Below, one piece after another: positions 57,710 to 64,000 of a stretch of DNA of 64,000 bases. The stretch's first letter is position 1. Each line of letters starts with the position of its first letter. A program made the position numbers and the translations under genes. This stretch comes from Curvibacter sp. GWA2_63_95 (lineage in GTDB: Bacteria; Pseudomonadota; Gammaproteobacteria; Burkholderiales; Burkholderiaceae_C), in the NCBI GenBank assembly GCA_001795455.1, contig MGPB01000004.1, positions 1 to 64,000 on the forward strand. The letters run 5' to 3'. The notes beneath the pieces are model-generated. The model saw only the letters and a program-made list of their open reading frames with translations, ran no database searches and had not been told where the DNA came from.

Positions 57710-58993
57710 ATGAAACGCGGTTTTTACACCATCATGTCAGCGCAGTTTTTCAGCTCGCTGGCCGACAATGCCTTGTTTGTGGGCGCCGTGCAGTTGCTGC
57801 GCAGCAGCGGTGCCCCCGAATGGCAACAAGCTGCGCTGGTACCCATGTTTGCGCTGTTTTATGTGGTGTTGGCCCCGTTTGTAGGCGCTTTTGCCGACGC
57901 CATGCCCAAGGGCCGGGTCATGCTGATCAGCAATGGGATCAAGATCGTGGGCTGCCTGCTGATGCTGTTTGGCACCCATCCCTTGATGTCGTATGCCATT
58001 GTGGGCCTGGGTGCGGCGGCCTACTCGCCGGCCAAATACGGCATCCTGACCGAGCTGCTGCCGGCCAGCCAGTTGGTCAAGGCCAATGGCTGGATCGAGG
58101 GCTTGACGATTGCCTCCATCATCCTGGGCGTGCTGCTGGGCGGCCAGTTGGTCAGCCCCATGATCTCGCAGGCCCTGCTGGCGTTTGACTTTCCCTTGAT
58201 CACCACCAGCATCGACACGGCCCCCGAAGCCGCGATTGGCATCCTGATCTTTGTCTACCTGGCGGCGGCCTGGTTCAACACCCGCATACCGGACACCGGC
58301 GTCTCCATGCGCGCCATGCCCAAAAACCTGCTGAGTTTGCTGCCCGACTTCTGGAACTGCAACACCAAGCTGTGGAAAGACCGCCTGGGCCAGATTTCCC
58401 TGAGCACCACCACCCTGTTTTGGGGCGTGAGCGGCAACCTGCGCTACATCGTGCTGGCCTGGGCCTCGGCGGCGCTGGGCTACAGCGTGACACAAGCCTC
58501 GGCCCTGGTGGGGGTGGTGGCCATTGGTACGGCGGTGGGCGCGGTGGCGGCCTCGCTGCGCATGCGGCTGGAGCACGCGGTCAACGTCATCCCGCTGGGC
58601 ATTGCCATGGGCCTGCTGGTGATCTTGCTGAACTTCATCACCAACGTCTGGGTAGCGGCACCCTTCCTGATTTTGCTGGGTGGCCTGGGCGGCTTTTTGG
58701 TGGTGCCCATGAATGCGCTGCTGCAGCACCGGGGCCACAACCTGATGGGCGCAGGGCGCTCCATTGCCGTGCAGAACTTCAACGAACAGGCCTGCATCCT
58801 GGGTCTGGGCGCGTTCTACAGCCTGTCCACCGGCATGGGCCTGTCGGCCTTTGGCGCCATCAGCGTGTTTGGCGTGGTGGTGGCGGGCTGCATGTGGCTG
58901 ATCAAACGCTGGCATGCGCGCAACTGCCGCGAACATGCAGCCGTGGTCCAGCACCTGCTGGACATCGCCCGCAACGACAACCTGCACGGTTAA
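57710..58993 (+). CDS. lplT: Lysophospholipid transporter LplT-like MFS protein
   Basis: 427 residues, 12 membrane helices of the MFS family. The motifs FYTIMSAQFFSSLADNALFV, YSPAKYGILTELLPASQLVK and GGFLVVPMNALLQHRGHNLM match LplT, which flips lysophospholipids to the inner leaflet for re-acylation. The acyltransferase (aas) is not adjacent. Start MKRGFYT at 57710 is chosen over a GTG at 57692 inside the hairpin. Stop codon overlaps the diguanylate cyclase stop on the other strand. Confidence 0.9.
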   Translation: MKRGFYTIMSAQFFSSLADNALFVGAVQLLRSSGAPEWQQAALVPMFALFYVVLAPFVGAFADAMPKGRVMLISNGIKIVGCLLMLFGTHPLMSYAIVGLGAAAYSPAKYGILTELLPASQLVKANGWIEGLTIASIILGVLLGGQLVSPMISQALLAFDFPLITTSIDTAPEAAIGILIFVYLAAAWFNTRIPDTGVSMRAMPKNLLSLLPDFWNCNTKLWKDRLGQISLSTTTLFWGVSGNLRYIVLAWASAALGYSVTQASALVGVVAIGTAVGAVAASLRMRLEHAVNVIPLGIAMGLLVILLNFITNVWVAAPFLILLGGLGGFLVVPMNALLQHRGHNLMGAGRSIAVQNFNEQACILGLGAFYSLSTGMGLSAFGAISVFGVVVAGCMWLIKRWHARNCREHAAVVQHLLDIARNDNLHG

Positions 58994-60216
58994 ACGGGCG
59001 GCGCTGCCAGCTCCGAGGGCTCGGGCGCCGCGTATTGCACCCGGTCACGCCCCAACTGCTTGGCCACATACAGCGCCCGGTCCGCCGCGGCATAGATGCT
59101 CTCAACCACCGCTTTTTGCCCCCGCCCGGTGCCACTCACACCAAAGCTGGCCGTGACCGGCAGCTCCACCCCCAGGTAGACCAGCGGGGAGGAGCGCACC
59201 AGCAGGCGCAGTTTTTCGGCCACGTCATTGGCCCCCTGGCGGTCGGTATCGGGCAACAAAACGATGAACTCCTCGCCCCCCAACCGCGCCACCATGTCGG
59301 TGCTGCGCACGCCGCGCCGCAACACGGCCGCCACATGCTGCAGCATGGCATCGCCCACCGGGTGGCCGTGCACATCATTGACCTTCTTGAAGTAGTCCAG
59401 GTCCACCATCACGCAATGCGTGGGCACGCCTGCACGCACCGCCCGGTTGAGCGCCTGCTGTGCCTGGCGCATGAATTCCCGTCGGTTGAACAAACCGGTC
59501 AGGGTGTCATGGTCGGCCAGAAAGGCCAGCTCGCGCTGCTGGGCCACCAGGGCCTGGTTGCTGCGGCTGAGCTGGCGGCGCAGCATCACCGCCTTGGCAA
59601 ACTGGTTCCAGACCATCAGCGAGGCCACCAGGGCCAACAGAGGACAGAAGAAGGCGACGATGCTCAGGCTGTTGTTGTACGCAGGCGCAATGGGTGCCTG
59701 GCGCAGCAGGTAGGCAAACACCAGGTAGGTCCCCAGAAACAAGGGCACCGAGATGGCGGGCCGCATCAGCGACAGCACGCCGAACATGATGCAAGTCAGC
59801 ATGAAGCTGGACAGGCCCGCCCCCGCGTTGGCCACCAGATCGGCGATGCTGAGGTAAGCGCCCAGGTAGAAATAGCCAATGGCCACCAGGATTTGCAGCG
59901 AGATGGCGGCAGCCGACGCGCGCGCCTGGCGCAGAAAGTAGTGGGCGGCCACGCCCCCCAGTGTCACCAAGGCCGCCGCCACCCAGTGGGCCCGCTCCAC
60001 AATGTCGGCCCAGTCCTGCAGCCCGGGGTGGTCGGTGGGCGCCTGGTACGCATCCAGCAAGAAGGCCATGGCAATGTGCAGCGGCACCATGAGGCAGGCC
60101 ACCCAGCGAAAGCGGCGCAGCGACTCCATGGTGCCCTCGCCCTGCACCAGGTCGTATTCTTGTTTGGTCAGCCGCAACCAGTCCGCGTAGGGCTGGTACC
60201 AGGGGGCTTTGTTCAC
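58990..60216 (-). CDS. GGDEF-domain diguanylate cyclase with MASE-like membrane domain
   Basis: 408 residues: N-terminal about 210 residues contain six or so hydrophobic segments (ACLMVPLHIAMAFLLDAYQA..., FFCPLLALVASLMVWN), then a GGDEF domain with DHDTLTGLFNR, the signature GGEEF (313-317) and an I-site RSTD (304-307) five residues upstream. It should synthesise c-di-GMP and be product-inhibited. The signal sensed by the membrane part is unknown. Divergent from the glutathione peroxidase gene, with 105 bases between. Confidence 0.92.
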   Translation of the reverse strand: MNKAPWYQPYADWLRLTKQEYDLVQGEGTMESLRRFRWVACLMVPLHIAMAFLLDAYQAPTDHPGLQDWADIVERAHWVAAALVTLGGVAAHYFLRQARASAAAISLQILVAIGYFYLGAYLSIADLVANAGAGLSSFMLTCIMFGVLSLMRPAISVPLFLGTYLVFAYLLRQAPIAPAYNNSLSIVAFFCPLLALVASLMVWNQFAKAVMLRRQLSRSNQALVAQQRELAFLADHDTLTGLFNRREFMRQAQQALNRAVRAGVPTHCVMVDLDYFKKVNDVHGHPVGDAMLQHVAAVLRRGVRSTDMVARLGGEEFIVLLPDTDRQGANDVAEKLRLLVRSSPLVYLGVELPVTASFGVSGTGRGQKAVVESIYAAADRALYVAKQLGRDRVQYAAPEPSELAAPPV

Positions 60217-60321
60217 CGCATCTCCTTGATGCCCAGAATCTTCTCAGCAAAATCCAGCAGGGACAAGTGTTTTCACAAACTGCTATCGTGGATTATTCCC
60301 CACTCCAGAAAGCCCTGAATC

Positions 60322-60807
60322 ATGTCCTCTGTGTACGATTTTGACGCCCTGCAGATCAACGGCCAGCCGGTGCCCTTGAAACAGTACCAGGGCAAGCCCC
60401 TCTTGATCGTCAACACCGCCAGCGCCTGTGGCTTCACGCCGCAGTTTGCGGGTTTGGAGGAACTGCACAAGGCCTATGGCGGCAAGGGCCTGGTGGTGCT
60501 GGGCTTTCCCTGCAACCAGTTTGGCGCCCAGGACAAGGGCAGCAACGACGAAATCTCCGAGTTCTGCCAGCTCAACTACGGTGTGAGCTTCCCCATGATG
60601 GCCAAGATCGATGTCAACGGCGCCGACGCCCATCCGCTCTACCACTGGCTGGTGAAAGAGGCGCCGGGTTTTCTGGGCACCAAGGCCATCAAGTGGAATT
60701 TCACCAAATTCCTGATTGGCAAGGACGGTCAGGTACTCAAACGCTATGCCCCGACCGACACGCCAGCCAGTCTGGCACAGGACATTGAGGCCGCGCTGGC
60801 CGCCTGA
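60322..60807 (+). CDS. Glutathione peroxidase family protein (Cys type)
   Basis: 161 residues: VNTASACGFTPQF (peroxidatic Cys36), GFPCNQFGAQD (Gln66) and KWNFTKFLIGKDG (Trp125) complete the active-site set; a second Cys82 (EFCQLN) may resolve via thioredoxin. It lacks selenocysteine. It reduces hydrogen peroxide and organic peroxides. Cytoplasmic, no signal peptide. It is a single gene in front of the barrel/cytochrome pair, 73 bases away. Confidence 0.95.
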   Translation: MSSVYDFDALQINGQPVPLKQYQGKPLLIVNTASACGFTPQFAGLEELHKAYGGKGLVVLGFPCNQFGAQDKGSNDEISEFCQLNYGVSFPMMAKIDVNGADAHPLYHWLVKEAPGFLGTKAIKWNFTKFLIGKDGQVLKRYAPTDTPASLAQDIEAALAA

Positions 60808-60880
60808 GCGGCGCAGTATCCAAGCGGCTTGGCTTGCTTTAGACTCGTGACCATCGTGGCTCTTGCGAGGGATGGCCAGC

Positions 60881-61795
60881 ATGGCTTGTACATCGGCGTT
60901 GCATTGCGACACCCCTGCGATCTGGCGTTCTTCGTGCATGGCGCTGGTCCTGTGCCTGGGCACTGCGCTGCCCGCGCTGGCGGACGATAACAACGGCTTT
61001 GGCCTGCTGCTGGATGCCGGGCTCACGTTGGACGACAACGTCACGCGGGCCAAGGAAGGCAACGACCGCCTCAGCGACACTGCCTACAGCATCAACATCA
61101 GCAAAAGCAAAACGCAGCCACTAGGGACCCAGAGCCGGCTGGTGCTGGCCGGCGTGCTGGGGGGCGAGCGCTTCCAGACCTACCCCGGCCTGAGCCACCT
61201 GGATGCAGCGCTGGAAGCCGAACTGCAGTACCGCGAATCCTCCGAATTTTCCGCGCCCACACTGGGGGTGTTTGCCAAACTCAAGGTCGAAGACTACGAG
61301 TCGGATGTGCGTGACGGCTACCGCTACAGCCTGGGCTTGTCGTACACCCAACCGATGACAGACCGCATCAGCCTGTTTGCCGCTCTGGCCAGCAACCAGC
61401 GTTACAGCTCCAGCAAAGTGTTCACGACCCTGGACACTTCCGCGCGCATGAGCCTGGACTACGCACTGAGCGCCCGCAAGGCCCTGTACCTGAGCACCGA
61501 GTACCGCGTGGGGGACGTGGTGTCCACCGGCCGCGCCTCGCTGGAGAATGTCACCATCTCCAAGGTGTTTGTGCTGGACAGCGCCTTCAGCGGCGGGCAG
61601 TTCTTCAGTTACAAGATCAATGGCAGCACCTGGCTGACCACCGTGGGCTACAACCACTCGCTGGGGTCTGGCGGTGCCATTGACATTGCCTGGCGGCGGG
61701 TGGAATCCACGCCAGAATTGCGGCCCACCTGGGCCACCTCACCGCGCAGCTACATCAGCAACCAGCTGCTGGCGAGTTACCTGTTCCGCTTCTGA
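60881..61795 (+). CDS. Outer-membrane beta-barrel-like protein of unknown function
   Basis: 304 residues: a signal peptide (SSCMALVLCLGTALPALA), then alternating polar/hydrophobic strands with aromatic girdles (GLLLDAGLTLDDNVTRAKEG, YRYSLGLSYTQPMTDRISLF) and a C-terminal phenylalanine (LLASYLFRF), the classical signal for outer-membrane insertion. The size suits a barrel of roughly 12-14 strands. I do not recognise the family. The start at 60881 has AGGGA nine bases upstream. It precedes the triheme lipoprotein gene by 12 bases, so the two are probably co-transcribed. Confidence 0.7.
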   Translation: MACTSALHCDTPAIWRSSCMALVLCLGTALPALADDNNGFGLLLDAGLTLDDNVTRAKEGNDRLSDTAYSINISKSKTQPLGTQSRLVLAGVLGGERFQTYPGLSHLDAALEAELQYRESSEFSAPTLGVFAKLKVEDYESDVRDGYRYSLGLSYTQPMTDRISLFAALASNQRYSSSKVFTTLDTSARMSLDYALSARKALYLSTEYRVGDVVSTGRASLENVTISKVFVLDSAFSGGQFFSYKINGSTWLTTVGYNHSLGSGGAIDIAWRRVESTPELRPTWATSPRSYISNQLLASYLFRF

Positions 61796-61807
61796 GTGGA
61801 GGCGCAC

Positions 61808-63766
61808 ATGTTCACGCATGCAGGCATCTCTCGCGCCCTGTGCCTGATGCTGCCCTGGATGCTGGCGGCATGCGGAGGCACCGGCGGTGGGAACGACGTG
61901 GACCCCAACGCCCCGCGCACCACCAGCCCCACCAGTGGCCCAGACAGTTTTCTCCTGTTCCCGAATCCGCAAAAGCAGGACGATGGCACGCTGCAAGTGG
62001 CGTCGCTGGCCTATGCCACGGCCTATTACGAAGCCATAGACCCCAGCAACGAACGCGACACCCTGGCCAAGTTCAAAGCCAAAAACCTGTTTGGCACCGC
62101 GGCCGGTACGCTGGGCGAAGAAACCGTGATCGTGGGCGACCAGCGCGACCTGGGCTATGGCCGCAAGATGACGGCGCGCCAAAATCCTGACGGCACCCTG
62201 GCTTTTGTGGTGGAGAACTACATGGTGGGCGCCTATGGCGCCTACAGCGCACTGAATCTGGAGGCAGCCCTCATGCCGGAGGCCAAATGGCATCTGGGCA
62301 CCAATGCGATTGAGTTCAGTCCCGGTCCCGGCGGCACCATCAGCTTCGTCAAGTTCTATACCTACGACCCGATCACCGGTGCGCGCCTGATGATGGGCAA
62401 TCTGGACGGTCGTGGTGCCAAGGCCATGCCCACGGTTTGTGCCTCCTGCCATGGCGGACGGGGCGACCCCTTGACACCGGCGGTAGCGGGCAAGCCCCTG
62501 TTCCCGCGGCTGATGAATGTGAAATCGGCGGTGGATGCAGTCGCCCCCAACCAGGGCGGTGTGCGGGGGGACATTGCAGCCCAGTTGCACCCGATGGAAC
62601 CCGCCTCCTTCGACTTTTCCAGCCTGCCCGGCTTCACACGCCTGATGCAGGAGGCCAAGATCAAGACCATCAACAAGATGGTGCTGTGCTCCCTGCCTAT
62701 TCCGGTTGCGGCCGGGGGTGAGGATGCCTGCCGCCGCACCGCCATTGGCAATGAGTACCAGGGCACCGTGGCCGAACATCTGAAAGACCTGTACGGCGGC
62801 GTCGGCCTGCCCCAGGCCAACACCGCGGCCACCGACACCTATGTGCCCGCTGGCTGGGCCGGGCAGTCGGCGCTGTACCTCAACACCCAGGCCCAGGCCT
62901 GCCGGGTCTGCCACCTCCTGCGGGGCAATGGCAACCAGTCGGATATCGACTTTGCCAGCTTCGCCAAGTTTGACGGCTACTCGGCGCGCATCAAGGCCCA
63001 TGTGCTGGACCGTGGCAACATGCCACTGGCCAAGCTGATTTACGACAACTACTGGGCCAGCAGCAGCACCTACAGCCCCATGGGTACCTACCTGGCGGGC
63101 AAAGGCTACGCCAACACCACCACCCAAGCCGGTGCGCCGGTGGCCGATCCGGGGCCAGACCGGGTGGTCAAGGCCTTGAGCACCACCCTCTCGGCAGCCA
63201 TGAGCCTGTACTCCGACAGCTACCAGTGGAGCATTTCGCCCAGCTCGCCCACCGTGGGTGCCAGCTTGTCCAACGCCAACACCGCCACCCCCACCTTCAC
63301 CGCACTGGGCAACGGCACCTACTGGGTGATGTTGCGCACCAGCAAAGGAAGCACCCAAAGTGCCGAAGTCAAACTCGTGATCGTGGTGGATACCGGACTT
63401 GCCTATACGCCGTCTGCGCTGCGGTTCAGTGACATCAAAACCATTCTGCAGGGTGCTGGCACCTGCACCGGATGCCACACCACCAGTGCGGGGACCGCTG
63501 GAGTGCCACCCATTTGGTACAACGACTTTGACCGGGATGCCGATAACGACACCGACGCGACCGACAACCATTGGTTCTATACCGAGCTGCGCGGGCGCAT
63601 CAACTTCACGGACATTGTGGCCAGCCCCCTGCTGCGCAAACCTTCAGGCAACCACCACAACGGCGGCCTGCTGACGGGCTTTGACACCAGTGCTGCGCCC
63701 GGCCACGTTAACCGCGTCCACTACGACACCTTCCTGAACTGGATTTTGAACGGCGCGCCTGAATAG
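61808..63766 (+). CDS. Triheme c-type cytochrome lipoprotein with a PKD-like segment
   Basis: 652 residues. A lipoprotein signal ends with LAAC (Cys22), followed by a Gly-rich linker. Three CxxCH sites: CASCH (211-215), CRVCH (365-369) and CTGCH (553-557); RGNMPLAKL gives a possible distal Met405. Residues 445-530 look like an immunoglobulin/PKD-type beta domain (DRVVKALSTTLSAAMS..., ATPTFTALGNGTYWVMLRTS). Probably anchored to the outer membrane. SD GGAGG lies five bases before the ATG. Coupled to the barrel protein; the pair has no known name. Confidence 0.75.
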   Translation: MFTHAGISRALCLMLPWMLAACGGTGGGNDVDPNAPRTTSPTSGPDSFLLFPNPQKQDDGTLQVASLAYATAYYEAIDPSNERDTLAKFKAKNLFGTAAGTLGEETVIVGDQRDLGYGRKMTARQNPDGTLAFVVENYMVGAYGAYSALNLEAALMPEAKWHLGTNAIEFSPGPGGTISFVKFYTYDPITGARLMMGNLDGRGAKAMPTVCASCHGGRGDPLTPAVAGKPLFPRLMNVKSAVDAVAPNQGGVRGDIAAQLHPMEPASFDFSSLPGFTRLMQEAKIKTINKMVLCSLPIPVAAGGEDACRRTAIGNEYQGTVAEHLKDLYGGVGLPQANTAATDTYVPAGWAGQSALYLNTQAQACRVCHLLRGNGNQSDIDFASFAKFDGYSARIKAHVLDRGNMPLAKLIYDNYWASSSTYSPMGTYLAGKGYANTTTQAGAPVADPGPDRVVKALSTTLSAAMSLYSDSYQWSISPSSPTVGASLSNANTATPTFTALGNGTYWVMLRTSKGSTQSAEVKLVIVVDTGLAYTPSALRFSDIKTILQGAGTCTGCHTTSAGTAGVPPIWYNDFDRDADNDTDATDNHWFYTELRGRINFTDIVASPLLRKPSGNHHNGGLLTGFDTSAAPGHVNRVHYDTFLNWILNGAPE

Positions 63767-63783
63767 GGCAGGCACCCTGCGTT

Positions 63784-64000
63784 TCAGTACCCGCGCCTGG
63801 GGCCGCTGTAGGCGTCGGTCGAAAACACAAACGGTGTCTTGCGTCCCACCAGGGTTTCAATCAGCGCCAGCTCCTGGTCGGTGTGGTTCAAAAACGGGGC
63901 ATTGCGGATGTTCTTGCCCTTGCCACCGTCCTTGACGATGTAGAGCGGCCGGTCGTGGTGGGAGGCCACCACCTGCTCCCGGCTGTCCGGGTCGTCATTG
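63784..64000 (-). CDS. C-terminal end of an unidentified protein (runs off right edge)
   Basis: The minus-strand frame is open from the right edge to a stop at 63784-63786 and reads about 72 residues, with SHHDRPLYIVKDGGKGKN, then NIRNAPFLNHTDQELALIET and FVFSTDAYSGPRRGY. No start codon is in the window, so it is a partial gene. I cannot assign a family; the last residues have no membrane segment. It converges with the triheme lipoprotein, 17 bases between stops. Confidence 0.65.
   Translation of the reverse strand, partial: NDDPDSREQVVASHHDRPLYIVKDGGKGKNIRNAPFLNHTDQELALIETLVGRKTPFVFSTDAYSGPRRGY

Overview
The window is chromosomal DNA from a GC-rich betaproteobacterium, most likely a member of the Comamonadaceae (Burkholderiales) close to Rhodoferax, Polaromonas or Acidovorax. 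The pointers are an rpsL-rpsG-fusA-tuf str operon, a Bug-type (TctC) solute receptor, a gatCAB block beside mreBCD, an SHP/diheme cytochrome/cytochrome b operon, and a dispersed intergenic repeat with core AGCTGCTTGCGCATA that I associate with this family. It is almost all core-genome sequence with dense, short-spaced operons. I saw no rRNA, tRNA, CRISPR array, prophage or insertion sequence.

Layout. 1-3.6 kb: str operon on the minus strand (rpsL, rpsG, fusA, start of tuf). 3.6-7.4 kb: a minus-strand run hemJ, vanZ-like, [2Fe-2S] ferredoxin, alpha/beta hydrolase, D,D-carboxypeptidase. 7.4-7.8 kb: a gene-free stretch with a 24-bp inverted repeat and a convincing small-RNA gene whose loop carries an anti-Shine-Dalgarno motif. 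7.8-15.8 kb: hemB, corA, a periplasmic binding protein, dienelactone hydrolase with a Bug receptor, mgtC-like, SDR, amidohydrolase, marC. 15.8-20.1 kb: a variant Mla/MCE lipid-transport operon (STAS-permease fusion, ATPase, MCE protein, lipoprotein, LON-domain protein). 20.2-24.2 kb: putative Na+/H+ antiporter, GMC oxidoreductase, TauE/SafE. 24.2-28.8 kb: elongation operon mreB-mreC-mreD-mrdA. 29-32.3 kb: gatCAB. 32.3-38.8 kb: DUF4124 protein, pyrE, exonuclease III, M48 protease, AmpG-like transporter, an OmpR-type two-component pair. 38.8-43.8 kb: a sugar (fructose-type frc) ABC locus with its ROK regulator and a divergent kinase. 44-46.8 kb: heptosyltransferase-like protein, zinc-finger protein, ilvE. 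46.8-50.6 kb: QseBC-like two-component system co-directional with cytochrome b561, diheme cytochrome c and SHP. 51-60.3 kb: radA, P-type ATPase, degenerate HD-domain protein, alr, lplT, diguanylate cyclase. 60.3-64 kb: glutathione peroxidase, an outer-membrane-barrel-like protein coupled to a triheme lipoprotein, and the end of an unidentified gene.

How it works together. Much of the window is envelope biology: peptidoglycan synthesis and recycling (mrdA, mreBCD, dacA-like, alr, AmpG-like), phospholipid and LPS handling (Mla-type operon, lplT, heptosyltransferase) and heme-based redox proteins (hemB, hemJ, SHP/DHC/cytochrome b, triheme lipoprotein).

The least expected signals are (i) the anti-SD small RNA candidate at 7575-7673; (ii) nine copies of one roughly 45-bp repeat, several of which have become coding sequence: the signal-peptide start of two exported proteins, an internal segment of alanine racemase, and the stop-codon region of two other genes; (iii) the uncharacterised barrel plus triheme lipoprotein pair at 60.9-63.8 kb; and (iv) a near-palindromic operator candidate over the frc promoter, three bases from a kinase start codon that has no ribosome-binding site.
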